Notes: generated by a model not told the origin, from the sequence alone. Shown: positions 7,773 through 14,242, numbered from the stretch's first letter. The stretch is 16,379 nt of DNA from Clostridiales bacterium (GCA_021200895.1 JAJQFX010000088.1:1-16379); one strand, 5' to 3'. Numbers and translations are program-made.

Positions 7773-7898
7773 TTACACCTTCTTTGTTGGCCGCTTCCTT
7801 CCAGCCGGCTTTGTTTCCTCCACCGGCTGGAACAGGATTGGGTCGAGCTTAACGCTCGATGCTACGATTGTGCCAGTCGCTTTGTAGATGTAACGCAT
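7773..7898 (-). CDS. Small basic 41-residue protein of unknown function
   Basis: This short ORF fills the gap between capsid and connector genes. The ATG at 7898 overlaps the capsid stop (TGATG), so it would be translated by coupling rather than from its own strong ribosome binding site. It begins MRYIYKATGTIVASSVKLDP and ends in a basic tail (KPAGRKRPTKKV). Small proteins at this place occur in related phages, sometimes as decoration or connector accessories, but nothing in the sequence shows a function. Support comes from the tight packing with both neighbours and the absence of any other use for these bases. Confidence 0.6.
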   Translation of the reverse strand: MRYIYKATGTIVASSVKLDPILFQPVEETKPAGRKRPTKKV

Positions 7899-8788
7899 CA
7901 GGCGCTGACGATTTTGGCGAAGGCAGTCGCGTCCAGGATGCCGATACCGTAGACGATTTCGGCGCGGATCGCCAGCTGGTTCTGGCGCTGGAGGTCGCCC
8001 AGCCCGTCAGGGTCGCCGTACTCAATCATGTGAGCGGCGATGGAACGCTGAACGCCCCACCGGAACGCGTCGAACTGGCCGACGATGCCCAGCAGATTGG
8101 ACGCCACAGCAATCTCATTCTTGGCAGAGACGGTGTCGCTGACGGCGGCGTTCATTCCGAGGAAATTGGTAATGTTCTGGCCGAAGCCGATGTCGGTATA
8201 AATCTTGCGGCCAGTGGTGTCCCGCATGGTGGACAGGCCGAAGGACAGGGTCGGGTCCATGGCGATTCCACTGGGGGTGTAACCGGCGGAGATAACGGTT
8301 CCTGCGGCGGCCTCGATGGCTTCATCATAGGCGGTTCCGTCCAGGGTGACGCTCTGGGTGGTGTCAATCAGCCCTTCGGCCACCAGAGAGGAAACCTCGC
8401 CGGTCAGGGGGTTGATTTTGTGGATGCCAACGAGGTCGAGGGCGCGGCCCAGCGCAATGCCGGCATTGGAGGACAGGTCCTGCAGGACGCCGATCTGCGT
8501 GTCCTCGTCGGCCCACTTGACCTCCTGAGAGAACCGCATAGTGACCTGCAGCTTGAGCGGGGTGATGGTCTTGCTGGAATAGGCGGCAGGGGTGGGGGGT
8601 TTCTGCACCGCTTCGCCGACCAGTTCGGCCTTGGGCGCAGAGGTCAGGACCCAAACCTGCTGGGTGCCGAATTTCTGCGGACGGGCGCCGGACGGCTGGG
8701 CGAGGGTGGAACCCTTCTGCGCCTTTTCAAAGATGCCGGTGGCGATGTCGTTAGGGATGTTGAAGTCAGTGGTGATTAAGGCTGCCAT
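7898..8788 (-). CDS. Major capsid protein, HK97 fold
   Basis: A 296-residue protein with the HK97-fold pattern: N-arm (NIPNDIATGIFEKAQKGSTL), an E-loop-like strand pair around VWVLTSAPKAELVGEAVQKP, the spine region TMRFSQEVKWADEDTQIGVL followed by a long helix ALGRALDLVGIHKINP, and an A-domain ending in AIRAEIVYGIGILDATAFAK. AAGGAG is 10 nt upstream of the ATG. It lacks an N-terminal delta/scaffold domain, which fits the separate scaffold gene just before it. No prohead protease gene is seen, so maturation may not need cleavage or uses another mechanism. Confidence 0.93.
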   Translation of the reverse strand: MAALITTDFNIPNDIATGIFEKAQKGSTLAQPSGARPQKFGTQQVWVLTSAPKAELVGEAVQKPPTPAAYSSKTITPLKLQVTMRFSQEVKWADEDTQIGVLQDLSSNAGIALGRALDLVGIHKINPLTGEVSSLVAEGLIDTTQSVTLDGTAYDEAIEAAAGTVISAGYTPSGIAMDPTLSFGLSTMRDTTGRKIYTDIGFGQNITNFLGMNAAVSDTVSAKNEIAVASNLLGIVGQFDAFRWGVQRSIAAHMIEYGDPDGLGDLQRQNQLAIRAEIVYGIGILDATAFAKIVSA

Positions 8789-8793
8789 GATAA

Positions 8794-9210
8794 TTAGTCT
8801 CCTTTACCAAAAATTTGTCGTGCGAACTCTCGCATTGCCGCATCGCTCTGCGAGGTTGCGCTGCTGTGGTTTGCTTTTGTGCCCGGATAACGTTTCGGCC
8901 TGGCGAACTCGATGATTTTCTCCGCGTATGCCTTGCAGGATTCCTCATCATCGCCAACCAGCAGTTCCACCGGAACGCCCGTCTCTTTTGAGACCGCAGA
9001 GCGCATCTGATTGATGCTGTTGGTGGTTTTCAGCTGGTTCAGTTCCGCCTGCAGGCTTTCCGTCTGCCCGGCCTTTTCCTTCAGCGCATCATAGTCGGCG
9101 TACTTTTTCTTTTCATCCGCCAGCCGGCTCTTGATGATAGCGTCCAGTTCCGCCTGCGTGAATGTGCGTTCGGCCTGCTCCGGGGCCTGATTGGTTTCCG
9201 TGTTTTCCAT
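8794..9210 (-). CDS. Capsid scaffolding protein (DUF4355-like)
   Basis: A 138-residue, highly charged helical protein directly upstream of the capsid gene. It starts with a disordered acidic segment and FTQAELDAIIKSRLADEKKK, the signature opening of DUF4355-type scaffolds, followed by a coiled coil (TESLQAELNQLKTT). The segment RSAVSKETGVPVELLVGDDE and the C-terminal SDAAMREFARQIFGKGD, the likely capsid-binding helix, are also typical. AAGGAG lies 9 nt before the ATG. Its upstream region holds two terminators and a palindrome, so it is the first gene after a transcriptional break. Confidence 0.85.
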   Translation of the reverse strand: MENTETNQAPEQAERTFTQAELDAIIKSRLADEKKKYADYDALKEKAGQTESLQAELNQLKTTNSINQMRSAVSKETGVPVELLVGDDEESCKAYAEKIIEFARPKRYPGTKANHSSATSQSDAAMREFARQIFGKGD

Positions 9211-9287
9211 AGTTTCTTACTCCTTCATTTTTACGGTATGAATGACCTGAACCCTCGTTTGAGGCACGAGTTGCCGTTTTTTGTATG

Positions 9288-9310
9288 AAAAAAGCACCCG
9301 GTGGGTGCTT
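9288..9310 (-). terminator. Intrinsic terminator upstream of the scaffold gene
   Basis: Minus strand: AAGCACCC, loop ACC, GGGTGCTT, then a run of T to 9288. The 8-bp perfect stem and uninterrupted T-tract make this a strong rho-independent terminator for minus-strand transcription. On the plus strand no T-tract follows. Confidence 0.8.
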
Positions 9311-9332
9311 CAATCAACGTGTTTGGATTTTA

Positions 9333-9356
9333 CATTTTGTTGGGGTCAACAAAATG
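9333..9356. repeat. Perfect 10-bp inverted repeat
   Basis: CATTTTGTTG (9333-9342), spacer GGGT, CAACAAAATG (9347-9356), a perfect palindrome on the plus strand. It lies between the two terminators. It has no T-tract, so it looks more like an operator or a regulatory hairpin than a terminator. Confidence 0.85.
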
Positions 9357-9381
9357 GTTTATGTGTACGTTTTTGGGGCAT

Positions 9382-9414
9382 AAGAAAAGCACGGCGGTTT
9401 CCCACTGTGCTTTC
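9382..9414 (-). terminator. Intrinsic terminator immediately after the small cassette gene
   Basis: Minus strand stem AAAGCAC/GTGCTTT (9413-9407 with 9392-9386), an A-C mismatch, inner stem GTGG/CCGC, and a GAAA tetraloop, followed by TTCTTA. It starts directly after the TGA at 9417-9415 and shares the AAGCAC/GTGCTT arms with the second terminator at 9288-9310. Confidence 0.72.
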
Positions 9415-9627
9415 TCAGTTTACAAATGTTAGCGTCTGCCCGGTGTAGTCATGATTTCCATCAACCGAAATCCAATAATCATTATGTGTAAACATATACG
9501 GTATACGGTCATTGTTAATCATAACATACTTGTTTCGATATTCGGCGGAAGGAATAGCTCGGTCTAATGCTAAAACCGTCTTTCCATTAACAGGAAATGA
9601 TTCCCGGATTTTATATGATTCTGACAT
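9415..9627 (-). CDS. Small beta-rich protein after the MuF gene; possible immunity protein
   Basis: A 70-residue protein starting at the ATG at 9627, which has GGGAG 9 nt upstream. An ATG three codons earlier abuts the ribosome binding site and is unlikely. The start lies one base after the MuF stop (TGATATG), so the two are coupled. The sequence reads as alternating strands: YKIRESFPVNGKTVLALDRA, then KYVMINNDRIPYMFTH and WISVDGNHDYTGQTLTFV. The spacing recalls small EF-Tu domain 2-like barrels sometimes found beside toxin domains, but I cannot assign a family. Size, position right after a MuF toxin-like domain, low GC, and its own terminator support an immunity role. That role is inference. 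Confidence 0.62.
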   Translation of the reverse strand: MSESYKIRESFPVNGKTVLALDRAIPSAEYRNKYVMINNDRIPYMFTHNDYWISVDGNHDYTGQTLTFVN

Positions 9628-9628
9628 A

Positions 9629-10711
9629 TCATCCATCTCCCTTCATCATTTCTTCCAGTTGAGCCTCATATTCAGCAAGGTTTGCCCTTGTGACTTCTGT
9701 TTCTTCTACAGGTATTTTATATCTTTTTGCAGAGTTTAGCAAGTAGTTCTGAGCATCTATTTCACGTCGCAAACGCATTTCTTCATACTCACGATTGTTA
9801 TATGCTCCTGTTCTGTCCTGCTCCGCATGATACATCTCCTCAAGCACATCTGAAATGGTTGCATCATCTCTTATGATTGCCGTATCCGCGCCTACTATGT
9901 AAGAAGCATATGCACCAACAGTTTTCAAATGCTGCTCTGCTTCCTCACCCCGGATAATAATGCCGCCGCGCCGCAGGAAATCCCGTGTCAATTTGTTATA
10001 TGTTGCCTTGTCAATGATTTCCTGTCCCTGTTCCCCGATTTTGCGGCGCTTCGTTTCAGCTGTCAAGCTTCTTCGCATGGAATTTAACTTTTCCTGCGGC
10101 GTACTCCCTTCGGCGTTGTCATACATCTCCTTGTATTTATCCGGGTCATACCCTTCCACCGTACTTTTCCCATCAAACCGCACCGCATACTGGCAGTCAC
10201 AGTTCGCGTGGATATGTTCCGCGTGGCCGTTCTTCAACGCTTTCTTTGACATATACTGCCAGCCTCTGGACGCCAGCATCAGGCAAAAGGCGCAGGAATC
10301 GCCATGCGGGACCCAGGCGAACTGCGCGCCGTCCCGCTGTGCGTTCTTCAGCGTGGTGTCCGCCCCGACCTGCTTCACAAGCCGCCCGACGGTGGATGGA
10401 ACCAGCTTTTCAGACTGCTTCTTTGCGCCGTTGACCGCTTTCGCTACCTCGCCGTATTCCGGCGTGGCCGCCGCCTCTGCCGGGTTCACGGTGACGCCCT
10501 GCGCCGCCGCTGTGGCCTCATACATTTGGCAGGCAAGGGCGCCGATAGCGCTGCCGTAGCGTTCGGAAAGCGCATAAGCATAATCCAGCATGGCACTGCT
10601 GTCGGTGAAGCCGTGTTTATTCACCCATTCCTGCATCTTGTCCGCCGCTGTCTGGCTGATTTTCGACATTTGGCTGATGTACTGATTCCACGTCTTCGCC
10701 GTTATCCGCAT
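9629..10711 (-). CDS. MuF-type minor head protein with C-terminal toxin-like domain
   Basis: A 360-residue protein in the portal-to-scaffold slot of MuF/SPP1 gp7-like minor head proteins, which are packaged in the virion. I chose the ATG at 10711 because GAGGAG is 7 nt upstream. Residues about 1-200 are the minor capsid part, with C140-x-x-C143 and a His/Cys cluster (HAEHIHANCDC, C171 and C173), a likely metal site. Residues about 237-360 are different: FLRRGGIIIRGEEAEQHL, then a core VLEEMYHAEQDRTG (E291, E292, H295) and REIDAQNYLL (E317), ending in a helix. E-E-x-x-H with a downstream Glu resembles a zincin-like metallopeptidase site whose first His is Glu, a pattern I associate with polymorphic toxin C-termini. 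Enzyme type is uncertain. The 3' third is AT-richer than the rest. Confidence 0.8.
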   Translation of the reverse strand: MRITAKTWNQYISQMSKISQTAADKMQEWVNKHGFTDSSAMLDYAYALSERYGSAIGALACQMYEATAAAQGVTVNPAEAAATPEYGEVAKAVNGAKKQSEKLVPSTVGRLVKQVGADTTLKNAQRDGAQFAWVPHGDSCAFCLMLASRGWQYMSKKALKNGHAEHIHANCDCQYAVRFDGKSTVEGYDPDKYKEMYDNAEGSTPQEKLNSMRRSLTAETKRRKIGEQGQEIIDKATYNKLTRDFLRRGGIIIRGEEAEQHLKTVGAYASYIVGADTAIIRDDATISDVLEEMYHAEQDRTGAYNNREYEEMRLRREIDAQNYLLNSAKRYKIPVEETEVTRANLAEYEAQLEEMMKGDG

Positions 10712-12089
10712 TTCCAAACTCCTCTAACAGGATTTGCTCGCCTTTCGCCCTCTGCTCCTGCGCTTTAATGCGCCGGATGTCCGCCTGGTCGAATCCTATC
10801 ATCTCCAGGAAAATATCTGTGCTCGCAAACCCCTCTCTTGCTGATGCGATTTTAATTGCCGCGTCCGCTGTTTCCGCTACGGACGGCATGGCAGGATTTT
10901 TAAAATGCGCTACAATGCTCTTTTCGTCGTCCGGCAATTCGTCCGGCGTGGTGCCGTATTCGATGGCAAGCGCCATCTGGCTGATTTGGTAGAGCGCATC
11001 ACCGTTAGACTTATTCAGCTGCTCCGCCATGAGAATCAGCGACTGCGACTGTGCGAGGATTGCCTCGCTGGAGGTGGGGTTTGCGTCGTTGATCACGCCC
11101 GTGTCGGTCACGGTCAACCCGGTAGCGGCAGAATACTGGGTCGCCAGCATTCTCAGCATCTGGACGTGCGGCTCGATACTGCCTTGCGGCAGCTGCCCGA
11201 ACGTGGGCTTTTCGCCCGTTTCAGGATTTACAGTTCCCAGCAGGACGGAGCCAACATACTGCTTGAATTTCTCGTCAACAAGCTGGTCGTACTGCTCATC
11301 CGTGACACCCAGCAGATATTTTTGCGGGCTGGTTGCAAATTCGAGGCCAATGGTGGCGTTTGCCACTGTCCTGACATAACCCTGTATCAGCCGCCGGACA
11401 GGTTCTTTCAGCCGTGACTGGCCGAACGGTTTATCACTTGTGGCATCCCAAACAAGAGGAACCATCAAAGGGCATCCGAACTGATGCGGGAACCTTGTGG
11501 CCTCCCAACGGCCCCCCGTCCGGTCTAACTGCCAAATGTCAGTGTCCGTGTAGAAATTGACGTGTTCCGGCGACCATGTCACGTCGGATTCATCTTTTCG
11601 GGCGTCCTCAAAGGCGAACCCACAGCCGATTCTGCCCTTTTGCCCGTCCCACAATGCTGCCGCAGAATGAGGGGAATAAAAGCGGATTTTCGCATTGCCA
11701 GGCTCGCCGGATACCGCCGCAAACGCGGAACCGTATTTCAGCTCCTCTTTGCAGGCTTTCGTGTATTCAGCAATCAGGTGATTCCGCTGGATGATGTCGT
11801 TCATCTCATCCGCGTCCGCACCGTTCTGGCCAACAAAGCCGTCAAACATAGACCTCGCCGCCAGAACATCAACGGTTTTCGCGCCCCATGCGCACCCAAC
11901 CTCGAGACGGCCAAAGCCGTTAGGCAGAGCAATCCCGAGGTTTACCTCGGCAAGGGTGATTTTGCCGTTGTAGTACCGCCGTTTTGTCCGGTTGGACGAT
12001 TTGTGGAAGTCGTATATTTCTTTCAGTTCAGCCAGTTTCCTGTGCTCCTCTGGCGGGAGGCCGTCTACATATCCGAAATTCAGCTCCAT
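10617..12089 (-). CDS. Portal protein (SPP1 gp6-like)
   Basis: A 490-residue portal protein, the dodecameric ring through which terminase packages DNA and on which the connectors assemble. Typical features: an N-terminal helical part (KLAELKEIYDFHKSSNRTKR), the wing region with ACKEELKYGSAFAAVSG and IRFYSPHSAAALWDG, and a stem/crown region VRRLIQGYVRTVANATIGLE. A Pro-Thr-Ser segment NPTSSEAILAQSQSLILMAE is characteristic of this family. The C-terminus is acidic and probably disordered. The start is one base after the terminase stop, with AGGATAGGA upstream. The last 95 bases also encode the start of the MuF protein in another frame. Confidence 0.93.
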   Translation of the reverse strand: MELNFGYVDGLPPEEHRKLAELKEIYDFHKSSNRTKRRYYNGKITLAEVNLGIALPNGFGRLEVGCAWGAKTVDVLAARSMFDGFVGQNGADADEMNDIIQRNHLIAEYTKACKEELKYGSAFAAVSGEPGNAKIRFYSPHSAAALWDGQKGRIGCGFAFEDARKDESDVTWSPEHVNFYTDTDIWQLDRTGGRWEATRFPHQFGCPLMVPLVWDATSDKPFGQSRLKEPVRRLIQGYVRTVANATIGLEFATSPQKYLLGVTDEQYDQLVDEKFKQYVGSVLLGTVNPETGEKPTFGQLPQGSIEPHVQMLRMLATQYSAATGLTVTDTGVINDANPTSSEAILAQSQSLILMAEQLNKSNGDALYQISQMALAIEYGTTPDELPDDEKSIVAHFKNPAMPSVAETADAAIKIASAREGFASTDIFLEMIGFDQADIRRIKAQEQRAKGEQILLEEFGNADNGEDVESVHQPNVENQPDSGGQDAGMGE

Positions 12090-12090
12090 G

Positions 12091-13122
12091 TTATCCTATC
12101 CTCATTTTCCTTTTGGGATCGCGTTTCGATGTTCTGCAGCCCCACAGGGCAAGTGCCGCCGCTTCTATCGGGGTAGATTGACTGCCGCCAAACCCCCAGC
12201 CGCCGGAAATTGGCCGCTTGATGGAAGTAACGGCACTTTCCTCAAGGTCTGCCTGATATTGATACCATGTGACCGTCTGCTCTGTGACCTCGTTTGCAAG
12301 CTGGCTCGCCGCCGCAATCACATCCTTGGCGGACGGACGCACGATGGAATTTTTGAACTTCCATGTGCCTTTGATTTTATCTATCAAAAAATCAACGCCG
12401 TTTTTGCCGTCAATCACGACACATGACGCCTCCATATATCGCTGATTCAGCCAATCGGCAAGCCATTGGATTCCCTCGCTGGTTCTCCGGCGGTCAATCA
12501 GCGATACTCGTGCCAATCCGTCAACAGGGCAAACGGCACCGCAGAGGGAAACCTCCGAACCGTCAAGCGAGAATTTGACGCCGTAAGCGGTTTTACCCTC
12601 TGGCTTCTTTTCCTCTGACGCGCACGCCTCCCATTGGTCTTTTGGGATGGCATAGTCCTCATCATTGCCAACCTCCGACCACCAGCCGAGGCGTTCTCTG
12701 GCAAAGGTATCCGCGTCCATCTGCTGCAATTCGCCCTCAATGGTGCTTTCACGGATTCTGCGTCCCAATGCAGGGTTTGTTGCCGCCCATCTGGAACGGT
12801 CGGCAATGTTGCCTATTTCCTCAACGGAATACTCTGTCCATGCGGTTGTTTTGTTCTCGCCACTCAGCGTTTTTGCTCTGATTCGGCGGAACACATCGCC
12901 TGTGCAATTCTCGTCTGGTGGGGTTCCCAGGCAAATTGTCTGCGGATTTCGCGACGCAGAAATGGCAGGAATAAACGATGCCTGCTGGTCAGAGGTCAGT
13001 TCCTGCGCCTCGTCAAAAATCAGCGTATCACCATGCAGGCCGCGCCCTCCGTTCCTCGTTCGGGCCACGAACATCACCCTTGCGCCATTTTTTAAGAGCA
13101 CCTGCTCTCTGCCGAGCGCATT
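12091..13122 (-). CDS. terL: Terminase large subunit, C-terminal part (Walker B and nuclease), after -1 frameshift
   Basis: This frame carries 343 codons after the A7 run at 13127-13121 and has no credible start of its own; it continues NALGREQVLLKNGARVMFVA. Walker B is DTLIFDEAQ, with the catalytic Glu after the Asp. The RNase H-like nuclease domain follows, with candidate metal ligands in KFSLDGSEVSLCGAV and VVIDGKNGVDFLID, and a last acidic position in STPIEAAALAL, where relatives usually have Asp. Joined to the N-terminal part by a -1 shift the product is 477 residues, a normal length for this family. An apparent start at 13230 gives an unrelated leader sequence read out of frame and is rejected. 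Confidence 0.85.
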   Translation of the reverse strand, partial: NALGREQVLLKNGARVMFVARTRNGGRGLHGDTLIFDEAQELTSDQQASFIPAISASRNPQTICLGTPPDENCTGDVFRRIRAKTLSGENKTTAWTEYSVEEIGNIADRSRWAATNPALGRRIRESTIEGELQQMDADTFARERLGWWSEVGNDEDYAIPKDQWEACASEEKKPEGKTAYGVKFSLDGSEVSLCGAVCPVDGLARVSLIDRRRTSEGIQWLADWLNQRYMEASCVVIDGKNGVDFLIDKIKGTWKFKNSIVRPSAKDVIAAASQLANEVTEQTVTWYQYQADLEESAVTSIKRPISGGWGFGGSQSTPIEAAALALWGCRTSKRDPKRKMRIG

Positions 13123-13523
13123 TTTTTCTCTTTGACGTACTTTTTCAAGCCGGGCGTTTCCAACAGGGCTTTGATTTCCGTGAAGGTCTCTGTGGCAGTC
13201 TTTTGCAGATGGGCGGTATAAATGACCCATTCGTTATAAAGAATCATTCCTGCGACGATTCTGCCCGCTGTGATACAGGTTTTCCCGTTCTGGCGGGGAA
13301 CAGACAAGCCACAGGTCTTTGCCGCCCAACTGTCTGCATCTGCCCGGCACATCCAGTCCCGCAGCAGGTTCCTCTGCCACGGGTCAACAGTCAGACCGCC
13401 GACCGCAAGAATCGTTGCAGCGTCATCGCCGTCAGTGTACTCATATTGGGGGCATATCCTAACGGACGGCGTCTGACTTCCCATCAGCGTGTCTGGCTGA
13501 CAACAACTCGCCGATTTTGTCAT
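13092..13523 (-). CDS. terL: Terminase large subunit, N-terminal part (Walker A ATPase)
   Basis: A 143-codon frame that starts at ATG 13523 (AGAGGGGG about 12 nt upstream) or, less likely, at ATG 13484. It contains the adenine-binding/N-terminal region LTVDPWQRNLLRDWM and the Walker A motif GLSVPRQNGKT at residues 72-82, followed by LYNEWVIYTAHLQKTATETF. The frame then passes the A7 run and ends after nine out-of-frame codons. Without the second frame it would be an ATPase fragment with no Walker B or nuclease, so the gene is broken or recoded. It overlaps the small subunit gene by 65 bp. Confidence 0.85.
   Translation of the reverse strand: MTKSASCCQPDTLMGSQTPSVRICPQYEYTDGDDAATILAVGGLTVDPWQRNLLRDWMCRADADSWAAKTCGLSVPRQNGKTCITAGRIVAGMILYNEWVIYTAHLQKTATETFTEIKALLETPGLKKYVKEKKMRSAESRCS
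13121..13127 (-). other. A7 run where the terminase large subunit changes frame (-1)
   Basis: Zero-frame codons are GAG AAA AAA ATG; the continuation needs a -1 shift to AAT GCG, equal to one extra A. In register the heptamer is G AAA AAA rather than the canonical A AAA AAA/G, so it is not an ideal recoding site. A lost A in an A8 run (mutation or sequencing error) explains it equally well. Confidence 0.85.
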
Positions 13524-13707
13524 CGTTCTTGCTTGCCCCCTCTATTTCCTCAATCTCTCTGATTGTTTCTCTGTACTGCCTCGCAAGCTGCGGGAGCTGC
13601 TTTGCACCGTCTGGGTTGCTGGTTGTCTCGTCAATTTTGGCGGCTAAAACAGCGGCGAGGTTCTTTAGCTGTTCCAGCCTGTTCCCCCGCGCTGTTACCG
13701 TTGTCAT
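13459..13707 (-). CDS. Terminase small subunit candidate
   Basis: An 82-residue helical protein directly upstream of the terminase large subunit, with the shape of small terminase-associated proteins found in many siphophages: TARGNRLEQLKNLAAVLAAK, then AKQLPQLARQYRETIREIEE, and a polar tail KNDDKIGELLSARHADGKSD. The ATG at 13707 has GAGGA about 6 nt upstream. A TTG at 13722 with a perfect GGAGG 8 nt before it is a real alternative, adding five residues. The small subunit normally binds the packaging site and regulates the large subunit. No helix-turn-helix is obvious, so the call rests on position and family resemblance. Confidence 0.7.
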   Translation of the reverse strand: MTTVTARGNRLEQLKNLAAVLAAKIDETTSNPDGAKQLPQLARQYRETIREIEEIEGASKNDDKIGELLSARHADGKSDAVR

Positions 13708-13737
13708 TTTCTTCCTCGGCAAAATTTCAACCTCCAA

Positions 13738-13841
13738 ATGATTAGCTTAAAAAATCTCTGTGTGTAATTTGGCGCTGGACGGCTGGGGTCGCTCCAGGGC
13801 GCGGCGGGGGTGGTACCCCTCCCTTTTCCAGTCCATTTCAT
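13738..13841. other. GC-rich intergenic segment between HNH and terminase genes, candidate cos region
   Basis: These 104 bases contain no gene. On the minus strand they include GGGGTACCACCCC, a small inverted repeat, followed by a very GC-rich run and then an AT-rich stretch ending at the GGAGG before the small subunit gene. Cos-type phages with an HNH gene beside terminase often keep the cohesive-end site nearby. The location is suggestive; the site itself is not proven. Confidence 0.35.
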
Positions 13842-14195
13842 TCACCAGTCACCGTCTGAAAGATTCACAGCTTTTTTTGGCACTGTGACTGTCCTGCTGA
13901 TTTCCACATTTGTCCGATTGGATTTCCAAGCATTGCAGCAGTAATGTGCAGCTTGCACGTTGTTCCAGTCCTGCGCCGCCGCTTGCTTCGATGGATAGCC
14001 GAACTCCTTCCATCTCGAGATTGGTTTTATCTCATCTACCACAAACGACAATGGATGCGCTGAATCACTAGGCTCATCGTAATGGATTGGCCCGAACTTG
14101 CCGTGACATATCCCGCACTCGCCACCTATGGCCTTTAATCTGGCGCGGTATTTCCGCCGCAGGTTCCCGTTCTGATAGCGGGGGTTTGTACTCAC
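13842..14195 (-). CDS. HNH endonuclease, terminase-associated
   Basis: A 117-residue protein starting at a GTG at 14195 with AGAGGTG just upstream. An in-frame ATG at 14285 lies in a hairpin loop and adds residues unlike the family. Zinc/HNH features: C27-x-x-C30 (GGECGICHGKFG), the central FVVDEIKPISRW (positions 51-62), and the helix DWNNVQAAHYCCNAWKSNRT with conserved N, H, C and N-x-x-K-S. The central motif has D-E where classical HNH enzymes have D-H; terminase-linked phage versions often show this. Such HNH proteins work with terminase at the cos site in several siphophages, and the position just before the terminase genes fits. Confidence 0.85.
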   Translation of the reverse strand: MSTNPRYQNGNLRRKYRARLKAIGGECGICHGKFGPIHYDEPSDSAHPLSFVVDEIKPISRWKEFGYPSKQAAAQDWNNVQAAHYCCNAWKSNRTNVEISRTVTVPKKAVNLSDGDW

Positions 14196-14222
14196 GGTAA
14201 TCACCTCTGGGGGTATGACAAA

Positions 14223-14242
14223 GCCGCCCCGATTGGAGCGGC
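14223..14242 (-). terminator. Weak terminator-like hairpin ahead of the HNH gene
   Basis: Minus strand GCCGCTCC, loop AATC, GGGGCGGC (8 pairs with one G-T), followed by only TTTGTC. The short T-tract makes it a poor terminator; attenuation or an mRNA 5' structure is as likely. Confidence 0.4.

Larger units (their letters stand above)
9211..9414 (-). other. 204-bp noncoding gap with three hairpins between MuF cassette and scaffold gene
   Basis: No ORF is supported here. Reading the minus strand there is a GNRA-capped terminator right after the small gene's stop, a perfect 10-bp inverted repeat at 9333-9356, a second terminator at 9288-9310, then 77 bases leading to the scaffold ribosome binding site. 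I could not find a convincing sigma-70 promoter after the second terminator, so how transcription continues into scaffold and capsid is not clear from the sequence. Confidence 0.75.

Noticed and set aside
7859..8779. 306-codon plus-strand frame
   Set aside because: Antisense shadow of the major capsid gene, with typical shadow composition.
9316..9352. Sigma-70 promoter with TTGACC and TAAAAT in the cassette gap
   Set aside because: The two hexamers are only 11 bases apart on the minus strand and lie upstream of a strong terminator, so I do not call it a promoter.
13123..13230. Independent start at 13230 for the second terminase frame
   Set aside because: The residues before the A7 run in that frame are unrelated to terminase, while the other frame holds the conserved region up to the run.
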